A stretch of DNA of 64,000 bases, taken from assembly GCA_964390465.1 (NCBI GenBank), contig CAYMIJ010000004.1, positions 161,361 to 225,360 on the forward strand, read 5' to 3'. The notes under the pieces are model-generated. The model saw only the letters and a list, made by a program, of their open reading frames with translations, did no database searches and had not been told where the DNA came from. Below are positions 1-8,168 of this stretch, piece by piece. The stretch comes from JADZAI01 sp964390465. Lineage in GTDB: Bacteria; Pseudomonadota; Alphaproteobacteria; Micropepsales; Micropepsaceae. Every line of letters begins with the position of its first letter. Within the stretch, counting starts at the first letter, position 1. A program made the position numbers and the translations under genes.

Positions 1-617
1 CACCGGAAAGCTGGGCAACCAGAACAGGTTTCAATATGAAGCCGCCGATTTTCGCATCGCCCGCCACAAACGGCTTGCCCTCGACCTTCATGGGCGGGTT
101 CACCAGTTCGACGCCCAAGCGGCGGCCTTCCGCCGCTGCCGCCTCGCGATTGAAGCGCGAAGAGTCGACCGGCGTGGACGACCAGTCACGCTTGTAGGCG
201 TAGGTGGTGATGGTGTCCTTCGAACCGCCAAGGTTTTCCCTGGTTTCGGTCTTTGTTTCCTCGACCCACTGATACATCTCGGACTTGCGCGTGACTTTCA
301 GCGCACCGGGAAACTCAATCTTGAGATCAGGGTCAGCAATGGGCGCAATCGCCTTGGCTTCGCCGGTCATGTGGACCAGCTTGCCGTCATTGGCGGTGGC
401 GGGATTGGTGTCAGTCAGTGCGATGACGGACTGCAGCGCATCGGCCAGACCGGTCGAGGCCTCAACCGCCCGGCCCTCGTTCCACCACAGCAGCGCGCAG
501 AAACCGAAAATCGCGACGAACCCGCCAACAATGCCGCCAAACGAATTGCCAAGGCGCTGAAAGTAGCCTTCGTGTTTCACAACCTGAAACGGGTTGCTGT
601 TAAATGGATCGCTCATG
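1..617 (-). CDS. TMEM43 family membrane protein (3' end outside window)
   Basis: Partial: the N-terminal 205 residues are visible and the C-terminus runs off the left edge. ATG at 617 is preceded by AGGGAG about 10 bases upstream. The start MSDPFNSNPF leads into a glycine-rich hydrophobic segment (about residues 27-45, ending in LLWWNEGRAV), then a soluble part containing EMYQWVEET. Start, WWNEGRAV and MYQWVE are hallmarks of the TMEM43 (LUMA, DUF1625) family, whose bacterial function is unknown. It is transcribed divergently from the aldehyde dehydrogenase at 740. Family assignment is from recognition of these motifs; no function is inferred. Confidence 0.75.
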
Positions 618-739
618 CAGCGGCATCTCCCTTTCAATCTCGCGCTTTTCGTTCGAGTAATGACCAGATAGCGCGCTTTTGTTGCACCAGCATTGCGGCA
701 GATTGCCGTTCCCCGTCAATGTCAAGATGAGTGTGAGCC

Positions 740-2233
740 ATGATGACTGCCGCTGAAATCCTCAACAGTTTTGGTCTGTTGCCCAATGGTGATGTGCCGG
801 TGCGCTCGCCGATTGATGGCGGCACGATTGGGCATGTTACGTATGACACGTCCGCAACGCTTGATGCCAAGGTGAGGGCCGCCGAGGCCGCATTCCAGAT
901 ATGGCGCACCGTGCCAGCGCCGCGTCGGGGCGAGCTTGTTCGTCTGTTCGGCGAGGAACTGCGCGCGAACAAGGAAGCGCTTGGCCGTCTCGTCACGATG
1001 GAGGCGGGCAAGATTTTTCAGGAGGGCCTTGGCGAAGTGCAGGAGATGATCGACATCTGCGATTTTGCAGTTGGTCTGTCGCGTCAGCTCTATGGTCTCA
1101 CCATTGCTTCGGAGCGGCCTGGCCATCGCATGATGGAGACCTGGCATCCGCTTGGGCCGGTGGCGATCATCTCGGCCTTCAATTTTCCCGTGGCGGTGTG
1201 GGCCTGGAATGCGGCGCTGGCCGTGGTGTGCGGCAATCCGGTGATCTGGAAGCCTTCCGAAAAAACACCGCTGACGGCGCTGGCCACGCAGGCCCTGTTC
1301 GAGCGCGCACTGAAGCGATTTGGTGACGCCCCGGAAGGTCTATCATCGGTGGTGCTGGGCCTTGCCGACATGGGCAAGGCGCTGGCCGCCGATCCGCGCA
1401 TGCCGCTGGTCAGCGCGACGGGTTCCACGCGCATGGGCCGCGCGGTTGGTCCGGTCGTGGCAGAGCGTTTCGGGCGCACGCTGCTGGAACTCGGTGGCAA
1501 TAACGCCATGGTCGTGATGCCGTCTGCGGATCTGGAGCTTGCGGTGCGGGCGATCCTGTTTGCCGCCGTGGGCACGGCAGGGCAGCGCTGCACAACCCTG
1601 CGCCGCCTGCTGGTGCACAAGGATGTGTATGATGCGCTGATCCCACGCCTGAAGGCTGCTTATGGTCGTGTGACCATTGGTGACCCGCTGAAGGCGGGGA
1701 CGCTGATCGGCCCATTGGTCGATGAAGCAGCCTTCAAAGGCATGCAGAGCGCACTTTCCCAGGCGAAGTCAGATGGCGGCGCAGTCACTGGCGGCGGTCG
1801 TGCGCTCGAATCCGAGTACCCCCATGCGTTTTATGCGCACCCGGCACTGATTGAGATGCCTGCCCAGAAAGGCGCGATGCTGCACGAGACATTCGCGCCC
1901 ATTCTCTATGTTGTGAAGATCAGCTCGCTGGAAGAAGGCCTGGCACTTCAGAACGGCGTGCCGCAGGGGCTTTCTTCCTGCATCTTCACCCGCGACATGC
2001 AGGAGGCGGAGCGGTTCGTGTCGGCGTCGGGCAGCGATTGCGGCATCGCCAACGTCAATATCGGCCCCTCTGGCGCTGAGATCGGCGGGGCTTTCGGTGG
2101 CGAAAAGGAGACCGGTGGCGGGCGCGAAAGCGGCTCGGACAGCTGGAAGGCCTATATGCGCCGTCAGACCGCCACCATCAATTATTCCAATGCGCTCCCT
2201 CTGGCGCAGGGCATCAAGTTCGATATGAACTAG
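740..2233 (+). CDS. ALDH7-type aldehyde dehydrogenase (aminoadipate-semialdehyde dehydrogenase-like)
   Basis: 497 residues, full length for an NAD(P)-dependent aldehyde dehydrogenase. The general-base motif ELGGNNA (Glu about 250) and the nucleophile motif GQRCTT (Cys about 284) are intact, as is the cofactor loop region ISAFNFPVAVWAWN. ELGGNNA with GQRCTT, where most ALDHs have ELGGK and GQxC, is typical of ALDH7/antiquitin, which oxidises alpha-aminoadipate semialdehyde/piperideine-6-carboxylate in lysine breakdown. No other lysine-degradation gene is nearby, so the substrate is inferred from family only. Two ATGs lie in tandem (740, 743) and the RBS is weak (GAG in GTGTGAGCC). Confidence 0.9.
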   Translation: MMTAAEILNSFGLLPNGDVPVRSPIDGGTIGHVTYDTSATLDAKVRAAEAAFQIWRTVPAPRRGELVRLFGEELRANKEALGRLVTMEAGKIFQEGLGEVQEMIDICDFAVGLSRQLYGLTIASERPGHRMMETWHPLGPVAIISAFNFPVAVWAWNAALAVVCGNPVIWKPSEKTPLTALATQALFERALKRFGDAPEGLSSVVLGLADMGKALAADPRMPLVSATGSTRMGRAVGPVVAERFGRTLLELGGNNAMVVMPSADLELAVRAILFAAVGTAGQRCTTLRRLLVHKDVYDALIPRLKAAYGRVTIGDPLKAGTLIGPLVDEAAFKGMQSALSQAKSDGGAVTGGGRALESEYPHAFYAHPALIEMPAQKGAMLHETFAPILYVVKISSLEEGLALQNGVPQGLSSCIFTRDMQEAERFVSASGSDCGIANVNIGPSGAEIGGAFGGEKETGGGRESGSDSWKAYMRRQTATINYSNALPLAQGIKFDMN

Positions 2234-2313
2234 AGCCAGACGACGGAGTGTGGTGTTTGCTCCGTTCAAGCAGATCCGGCGCCTGAGCGCCGGATGGTGT
2301 TCGGGGAGGTAGC

Positions 2314-3459
2314 ATGCGCCGGCGTATGTGGTTTGTGCTGGTTGGCGTGGCGGTTCTGCTGCTGGCTGTGCTGGCCTGGTCTTTGATGTCTTCACGGGTC
2401 TCATCCGCCTATCGCACGGAAGCTGTGGCCAAGGGCGACGTGGTGCAGACCGTTGCTGCCAATGGGGCGCTGATGCCTGTCACCGTCGTGAAGGTCGGTG
2501 CCCAGATATCAGGCCGCATCAAGGCGCTTCATGCCGACTTCAATGACAGGGTCGAGGCCGATCAGGTTTTGGCTGAACTGGATGATGCATCGCTGAAAGC
2601 GCAGTTGGCTCAAAGTGAGGCGCAGCTGGCCAGTGCCCGCGCACAGCTCGCGCTGGCGCAGGCCAATGCTGATCGTGCGCGTGATCTGGCCTCGCGCGGC
2701 GCCAATGCCAAAGCGCAGTTGCAGGAGGCGGAAGCCAATCTTGGCATCGCGCGATCAGCGGTCGGGGTGGCTGAGGCGCGCGTGGCAGTCGATCGCGTCA
2801 ATCTGGGCTATGGCGTCATACGCTCGCCGGTGGCTGGCGTTGTCATGTCGCGCGATGTCGATGTTGGGCAGACGGTCGCGGCCAGCCTTTCGGCACCACA
2901 GATATTCCAGATCGCACAGGATCTTGCGAAGATGCAGATCAATACCACTGTGGCTGAGGCCGATGTTGGCCTGATCAAGCCTGGGATGGCGGCGACCTTC
3001 CGGGTCGATGCCTTTCCGGGACGTATGTTCAAAAGCACGGTGCGACAGGTCCGCCTGAACCCGACAACGGAATCTAATGTCGTTTCCTATAACGTGGTAC
3101 AGGACGTTTCGAACGATGACCTCACGCTCCTGCCGGGTATGACGAGCTATGTGAACATCGTCATTTCAGAGGCTCACGATGTGTTGCGGGTGCCGAATGC
3201 GGCGCTGCGATTCCGTCCTGGGAGTGATGGGGCCGGGCGTGCCCAGAACGCAGGGCGCGGTGAGCGCTCAGTCTTCGTGCTTGATGGTGGCACGTTGAAA
3301 CCGGTCAAGGTGACCACAGGCATCACCGATGGCAAATTCACGGTTGTCACTGGGGGAGAACTCAACGAGGGCGATCTTGTGGTGACTGGCCTGGCTGCAG
3401 CGGGAGCTCAACCCACAGGCCCGGCATCACCCATGCAGCGGCGTGGCGCCCCGTTCTAA
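2314..3459 (+). CDS. MacA-like periplasmic adaptor (membrane fusion protein)
   Basis: 381 residues. An N-terminal membrane anchor (about residues 4-24) is followed by a split lipoyl/barrel-sandwich part (VGAQISGRIKALHADF; later YGVIRSPVAGVVMSR) flanking an Ala/Gln-rich alpha-helical hairpin (about 90-155), then beta-barrel and membrane-proximal domains. This is the HlyD/MacA adaptor architecture that links an inner-membrane ABC exporter to an outer-membrane channel. Strong RBS GGGGAGG sits before ATG 2314. Its stop overlaps the ABC ATPase start by one base (TAATG), so the three export genes are translationally coupled. No TolC-type channel gene is in the window. Confidence 0.9.
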   Translation: MRRRMWFVLVGVAVLLLAVLAWSLMSSRVSSAYRTEAVAKGDVVQTVAANGALMPVTVVKVGAQISGRIKALHADFNDRVEADQVLAELDDASLKAQLAQSEAQLASARAQLALAQANADRARDLASRGANAKAQLQEAEANLGIARSAVGVAEARVAVDRVNLGYGVIRSPVAGVVMSRDVDVGQTVAASLSAPQIFQIAQDLAKMQINTTVAEADVGLIKPGMAATFRVDAFPGRMFKSTVRQVRLNPTTESNVVSYNVVQDVSNDDLTLLPGMTSYVNIVISEAHDVLRVPNAALRFRPGSDGAGRAQNAGRGERSVFVLDGGTLKPVKVTTGITDGKFTVVTGGELNEGDLVVTGLAAAGAQPTGPASPMQRRGAPF

Positions 3460-4178
3460 TGGACGGCCAGCCCATCATCGAGGTCAGAGGGCTTCGCAAG
3501 AGCTACAGCACTGGCACAAGCGAGATCGAGATCCTGCATGGTATCGATTTTCGCATCATGGCTGGCGAGTTCGTTGCGGTCATGGGTCCATCTGGTTCCG
3601 GCAAGTCCACAATGATGAACATTCTGGGCTGTCTCGACATACCAAGCGGCGGACAGTTCATCATCAACGGCCAGGATACGGCACACCTCGATAGTGACGC
3701 GCTGGCGGATCTACGCAACCGTCTGATCGGATTTGTCTTTCAGGGCTTCAATCTTCTGGCCCGCACCTCACTTGAGGAAAATGTCGCCCTGCCGCTTGTT
3801 TATAGGGGAGAAACGCGGACAACACGGCTTGAAGCCGCCCGGCAGATTCTGGACCGCGTGGGATTGGCGCAGCACACTGTCAAACGACCCGCACAGATTT
3901 CTGGCGGACAACAACAACGCGCTGCCATCGCCCGTGCACTGGTGGGCAAGCCAGGTATTGTTTTCGCCGATGAGCCGACGGGCAATCTCGACACGAAAAC
4001 AAGCCACGAGATCATGTCGCTATTCAATGATCTCAACAGGCTGGACGGCATCACGCTGGTGCTGGTCACCCATGAAGCCGATGTGGCGCGCTTTGCCCAT
4101 CGCCTGATCCGTTTGGTCGACGGTGAGGTTGAATATGATGGTCCAACGGACGCCTATTTTGCGGGACGCACGCCATGA
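3459..4178 (+). CDS. MacB/LolD-type ABC transporter ATP-binding protein
   Basis: 239 residues, one complete nucleotide-binding domain. Walker A GPSGSGKST (43-51), Q-loop in FVFQGFNLL (about 92-100), signature SGGQQQR (148-154), Walker B IVFADEP (167-173) with TGNLDT D-loop, and switch His in LVTHEAD. This is the MacB/LolD subfamily, which works with FtsX-fold permeases rather than classical transporters. In E. coli MacB the ATPase and permease are one polypeptide; here they are two genes. ATGA overlap (4175-4178) couples it to the permease. Substrate (macrolide, peptide, lipoprotein or siderophore) cannot be told from sequence. Confidence 0.93.
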   Translation: MDGQPIIEVRGLRKSYSTGTSEIEILHGIDFRIMAGEFVAVMGPSGSGKSTMMNILGCLDIPSGGQFIINGQDTAHLDSDALADLRNRLIGFVFQGFNLLARTSLEENVALPLVYRGETRTTRLEAARQILDRVGLAQHTVKRPAQISGGQQQRAAIARALVGKPGIVFADEPTGNLDTKTSHEIMSLFNDLNRLDGITLVLVTHEADVARFAHRLIRLVDGEVEYDGPTDAYFAGRTP

Positions 4179-5398
4179 TCGCCCAGATGCTACGCGAGGC
4201 TTGGAGTGCGCTTGGTGCCAATCGCCTGCGCACCCTCCTGACCATGCTGGGCATGGTGATCGGTGTCGCCTCGGTCATCGCCATGACATCGATCGGCGAA
4301 GGGTCCAAGGCACGCATTCAGGCCACCATTGATGCGATGGGCTCCAACCTGCTGATCGTGCAGGCAGGCAGTGCTCAGTCGGGTGCCACCCGAATGGGCG
4401 CGGGTAGCGGCGCTGTCATGACTCTGACGGGCGCTGATGCGTCTGCCATCGCTGAGCTGGATGGCGTCATTGCCTCAGCGCCTGTTGTGCCTGGCTTCGC
4501 CCAGATTATCTCGTCATCCAGTAACTGGATGACCATGATTACCGGGACGACCCCTGAAATGTTTGACCTGCGTGACTGGCAGCTCGCGGCGGGCGAGCCA
4601 TTCAGCACGCTCGACGTTCGATCTTCAGCGCGAGTCGCCGTGCTGGGCAAGACGGTCGCCACCAACCTGTTTGGTGATGATGAGGCGGTAGGTCAGGTTA
4701 TCCGCATTCGCAATCTGTCGTTCACCGTGGTCGGCGTGCTGACATCCAAGGGCCAGAGTCTTGATGGTCGCGATCAGGACGACACGGTGTTCATTCCGGT
4801 GACAACAGCCCAGCGCCAACTGTTTGGCATGAAGATCGGTGATGTGGTGCGATTCATCATGGTGCAGAGCGCATCTGCGCGAGCCATGGGGCAGGTGCAG
4901 TCCGGCATGACGGCCCTTCTTCGTGACCGTCATCGGCTGACGTCAGATCAGGATGATGACTTCCAGATCCGTAGTCTTGCTGCCATGACCGATGCAGCGA
5001 CCCAGACCGCTGACGTCATGACGATGATGCTGGCGGCCATCGCCTCGATCTCGTTGCTGGTTGGCGGCATAGGCATCATGAACATCATGCTGGTGAGCGT
5101 GACTGAACGTACGCGCGAGATCGGCATTCGTATGGCAATCGGTGCACATCGCGGCCATATCATGATGCAGTTTCTGGCCGAGGCTCTGATGATCTCGCTG
5201 ACCGGATGTCTGCTCGGCGTCGCGCTTGGGGTTGGCGCGGCACTCCTGTTTGCCTTCGCAGGTGTCGACACAGTGGTGACGCCGCTGTCAGTGGTTATCT
5301 CACTGGTGGTTGCGCTCGCGGTTGGTGTGTTTTTCGGTTTCTATCCGGCCCGGCGTGCGGCCCGGATGAACCCGATTGAGGCGCTGCGGTATCAATAG
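4175..5398 (+). CDS. MacB-like ABC transporter permease (FtsX fold)
   Basis: 407 residues. Topology is that of the MacB permease part: TM1 near residues 17-40 (LTMLGMVIGVASVIAM), a large periplasmic domain (about 45-280), then three C-terminal TM segments with the family motif GGIGIMNIMLVSVTERTREIG and the closing PARRAARMNPIEALRY. These signatures are classic for MacB_PCD plus FtsX domains. It completes a three-gene exporter with the adaptor at 2314 and ATPase at 3459, probably acting as a mechanotransmission pump that pushes periplasmic substrate into an outer-membrane channel. Confidence 0.92.
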   Translation: MIAQMLREAWSALGANRLRTLLTMLGMVIGVASVIAMTSIGEGSKARIQATIDAMGSNLLIVQAGSAQSGATRMGAGSGAVMTLTGADASAIAELDGVIASAPVVPGFAQIISSSSNWMTMITGTTPEMFDLRDWQLAAGEPFSTLDVRSSARVAVLGKTVATNLFGDDEAVGQVIRIRNLSFTVVGVLTSKGQSLDGRDQDDTVFIPVTTAQRQLFGMKIGDVVRFIMVQSASARAMGQVQSGMTALLRDRHRLTSDQDDDFQIRSLAAMTDAATQTADVMTMMLAAIASISLLVGGIGIMNIMLVSVTERTREIGIRMAIGAHRGHIMMQFLAEALMISLTGCLLGVALGVGAALLFAFAGVDTVVTPLSVVISLVVALAVGVFFGFYPARRAARMNPIEALRYQ

Positions 5399-5457
5399 GG
5401 CACACGCTACGAGGCACGATTTTCGCACGGCGCATGGTCATTGTCCCGGAGTGAGAC

Positions 5458-5622
5458 ATGCCCCGCAATCCGTTGCCTCAGATGTGTGGAATTGCCGTTT
5501 GCGCCATTGTGGTGTTGGGCATGGACGCGCCCGTTGGTTATTGCACGTTCTTCGGCGTGATCTTTGGTGCGCTGGCCCAATACGGCATGTCGCTGAGCGT
5601 TGCGCAGCAGGCTCAACGCTGA
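5458..5622 (+). CDS. small predicted membrane protein, 54 residues
   Basis: A short ORF from ATG 5458 (preceded by CGGAGTGAGAC, a fair RBS) to TGA 5622. The product starts MPRNPLPQM, has one hydrophobic segment with two cysteines (CGIAVCAIVVLG) and a second hydrophobic stretch (CTFFGVIFGALAQYG), ending AQQAQR. It lies 59 bases after the exporter permease on the same strand and its stop abuts the stop of convergent motA. No family is recognised. The RBS and fit of the gap support it; the short length means chance cannot be excluded. Confidence 0.45.
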   Translation: MPRNPLPQMCGIAVCAIVVLGMDAPVGYCTFFGVIFGALAQYGMSLSVAQQAQR

Positions 5623-6492
5623 TTACCCTTCGTTGGGGATAGTCTTCAGGCCTTCTTCAAGCTCGGCAAAACTCGGCTGGAAGACCGAAGGCACGCTGCC
5701 GCGCCCGATTTCGACTGAAACCTGCGCCGAGTTACCATGCAGGTGGGCCACCAGAATGTCGCGGATGACGTGATAGAACAGCGCTTCCTGATCGTAGATG
5801 AACTTCAGGCGTGAAGCCATCGGGCCGATAAAGCCATAGGCCAGAAACACGCCAAGGAACGTGCCGACCAGCGCGCTACCAATCATGCCGCCCAGAACAG
5901 CGGGCGGCTCAGTGATCGCGCCCATCGTTTTCACGATGCCAAGCACGGCGGCCACGATGCCCAGGGCAGGCAGACCGTCAGCCAGCGACTGCATCTGTTC
6001 AGCGGGCGATGTCGCTTCGTGATGATGCTTTTCCAGCTGCTTCTCCATCGCGGTTTCGACCTGATGGGGATCTTCAAGGCTCATGGTCATCATGCGCAGC
6101 GTGTCGCAGATGAAATCGAGCGCGAAATGGTCTTTTATGATTTTTGGATAGCGCTGGAAGATCGCGGATTCATGCGGATTCTCGATGTGAGGTTCCAGCG
6201 CGATCATACCCTTGGATTTCATCGTCTTGGTGACGGTGAACAGCAAGGATAGCAGGTCGGAGTAGTCCTGCTTTTTCCATTTGGGTCCGCTGAACACCTT
6301 GCCGAAGGAGCCCATCATCGCTTTGGCCTGCGAGCCGCTAGACGACAAGAGAAAGGCGCCGACACCGGCGCCCAGAATCATGATGAGCTCGAACGGGGCT
6401 GCGTGGAGGATAACTTCAAGGTGCCCGCCATGGATGACATAGCCGCCAAAGACCATCGCAAAAACAGTGATGATGCCGACGATCTGCAGCAC
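5623..6492 (-). CDS. motA: flagellar motor stator protein MotA
   Basis: 289 residues from GTG 6492; an ATG 30 bases further upstream is open but lacks an RBS, whereas GGGGGA precedes the GTG and the resulting VLQIVGII start matches MotA. Four TM segments: two N-terminal (about 2-22, 30-50) and two after the cytoplasmic loop (about 165-185, 195-220). The loop carries the long charged helical region, and the conserved prolines occur in LPALGIVAAVLG and GFIGPMASRL. MotA with MotB forms the proton-conducting stator. motB is not adjacent on either side, unlike in enteric bacteria, though separate loci are known in Alphaproteobacteria. Confidence 0.93.
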   Translation of the reverse strand: MLQIVGIITVFAMVFGGYVIHGGHLEVILHAAPFELIMILGAGVGAFLLSSSGSQAKAMMGSFGKVFSGPKWKKQDYSDLLSLLFTVTKTMKSKGMIALEPHIENPHESAIFQRYPKIIKDHFALDFICDTLRMMTMSLEDPHQVETAMEKQLEKHHHEATSPAEQMQSLADGLPALGIVAAVLGIVKTMGAITEPPAVLGGMIGSALVGTFLGVFLAYGFIGPMASRLKFIYDQEALFYHVIRDILVAHLHGNSAQVSVEIGRGSVPSVFQPSFAELEEGLKTIPNEG

Positions 6493-6672
6493 GCCAAATC
6501 CCCCGCCCGTGCAGGAACGCACCGGTCCGGTGCGAATATGGCAAATGAAGTTTTAACGATGTTTAAAGGCGGCGGGCCCAAATGGCGAAGTCAGGCAGAT
6601 TCTGTTAACCAGATGGCAAGAAATTGAGCTCTTACGGCCCGGTTTTCAGGAGCTGCCAACTCATGAGACGTC

Positions 6673-7146
6673 ATGAAACGTAAGTTTGGCTCTTTTTTCC
6701 TGCGGGCGGCCTGGCCGGTCATGCGCTTTTGGTGGCGTGTGCGACGTCCGACCGTGATGGGGGCCAGCGCCATGGTTGTGAACGATGCAGGTGAATGGCT
6801 GCTGGTACGCCACACCTATGTGAAGGGATGGCACTTCCCCGGCGGCGGGGTCGGCAAGCGCGAAACAGTGCTTCAGGCACTGCACCGTGAGTTGCATGAG
6901 GAGCTTGGCCTCACCATCAATGCGACGCCGGAGCTGATGGGCGTTTACACAAATCCCGCTGATCCGCGTGCCAGCCATATCGCGTTGTGGCGTGTTGAGC
7001 GATTCAGCATGAACTTCAAACCGAATGCAGAGATCGCTGAATGGCGGTTCTTTTCACCTGACGATTTAACCTCAGATATCGGGCGCGGCCCGCGCCACCG
7101 CGCTGCTGAGCAGCGCGGTGATCGCATGCCTGACGGCGTGTGGTAA
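6673..7146 (+). CDS. Nudix hydrolase
   Basis: 157 residues. The full Nudix box GX5EX7REUXEEXGU is present at about 58-80 (FPGGGVGKRE then RELHEELGL), so metal binding and pyrophosphohydrolase chemistry are expected. An N-terminal basic/hydrophobic stretch (FFLRAAWPVMRFWWRV) precedes the domain. Substrate cannot be assigned. An out-of-frame ATG at 6663 is better spaced from AGGAG but reaches a stop after six codons. The gene is divergent from motA and ends three bases before the convergent SDR gene. Confidence 0.85.
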   Translation: MKRKFGSFFLRAAWPVMRFWWRVRRPTVMGASAMVVNDAGEWLLVRHTYVKGWHFPGGGVGKRETVLQALHRELHEELGLTINATPELMGVYTNPADPRASHIALWRVERFSMNFKPNAEIAEWRFFSPDDLTSDIGRGPRHRAAEQRGDRMPDGVW

Positions 7147-7149
7147 GGG

Positions 7150-8088
7150 TTAGACCGGATCCCAGCCAAACACGGATGTCGTCGCGCCGAGGTCGTAGAA
7201 GCTGGGCTTCAGCGCTGCGAAGCAATGCTCGTTGATTGTCTCTGGCGTCCAGCCTTCCAGTTTCGCCATGCCGCGAATAGGCCGTGACTGCGACATCAGA
7301 AAAATCTCGTTGCCGCGCGCCACGAAGACCTGCCCGCTGGCATCATTCACCGAGCCATCGTCTTTTTTCTTCGGCGGGGCGGCCAGCGCCACAGCGAGCT
7401 GCGCCACCTGATCGGCGCGCATATGGTTCTTCATCCGGTCCACACGCTTGGCTGATGCTTCGTCCTTGATCGGGATAGTCGCGATCATGCGGCTCCAGGC
7501 GAACGGTGCGATGATGTTGGAGCGTACGCCCTTGGTCAGCCCTTCCATTGCGATAATGCGCGAGAGACCCGCCACGCCCATTTTCGCGGCGGCATAGTTG
7601 GCCTGTCCGATATTGCCGATGATGCCGGAGGTGGAGGTGAACAGGACATACGAGCCTTCACCCTGTTCACGGAAGTGCTCGATCGTGTAGCGCGTGACAT
7701 TGTAGGCACCGTTCAGGTGGACGTCGATCACCATGTCCCAGTCGGCATCGTCCATCTTGTGAAACATCTTGTCGCGCAGGATGCCAGCCGGATTGATGAC
7801 GGCGTGGAGCCCGCCCAGTTCATCCTTTGCCTGCTCGATCATCCGCTTCACCGCCGCGCGGTTGGTGACGCTTTCCGAGTTGGCAACGGCCATGCCGCCG
7901 GCTGCCTTGATCTCATTGGCAACCTGTTGGGCAGGGCCGGCCGAACCTTCATCGCCGCCCGATGTCGAGCCACCCAGATCATTGACCAGAACCTTGGCCC
8001 CTTCGCGCGCGGCCAGCAGGGCACATTCCTTGCCGATACCGTTTGCCCCGCCGGTGACCAGCACGACCTTGCCGTCAAGAACGCCCAT
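7150..8088 (-). CDS. SDR family dehydrogenase, 17-beta-HSD type 4-like
   Basis: 312 residues from ATG 8088, chosen over 8121 because GAGGG stands about 7 bases upstream and the product then starts MGVLDGKVVLVTGG. Rossmann glycine motif TGGANGIG, then VNDLGG, the mark of the HSD17B4/MFE-2 hydroxyacyl-CoA dehydrogenase branch. Catalytic Ser in STSGIIGN and YxxxK in YAAAK are present. The usual NNAG is NPAG here (INPAGILRD), an unusual change in a structural motif. Likely oxidises a 3-hydroxyacyl-CoA or a steroid/lipid alcohol. The C-terminal 70 residues extend beyond the usual SDR core, as in this branch. Confidence 0.85.
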   Translation of the reverse strand: MGVLDGKVVLVTGGANGIGKECALLAAREGAKVLVNDLGGSTSGGDEGSAGPAQQVANEIKAAGGMAVANSESVTNRAAVKRMIEQAKDELGGLHAVINPAGILRDKMFHKMDDADWDMVIDVHLNGAYNVTRYTIEHFREQGEGSYVLFTSTSGIIGNIGQANYAAAKMGVAGLSRIIAMEGLTKGVRSNIIAPFAWSRMIATIPIKDEASAKRVDRMKNHMRADQVAQLAVALAAPPKKKDDGSVNDASGQVFVARGNEIFLMSQSRPIRGMAKLEGWTPETINEHCFAALKPSFYDLGATTSVFGWDPV

Positions 8089-8168
8089 GAGATGACCCTC
8101 GTCTGAATTGAGTTCAGCCAATGGTCGGAAAGCAGAAAGCTTCCGTCAAGTGCGCGTTGGGGAAACCG

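Noticed and set aside
6553..6566. TTAA-N6-TTAA upstream of motA as a CtrA site
   Set aside because: CtrA sites have a spacer of 7; spacing 6 makes this a weak half-site match only.
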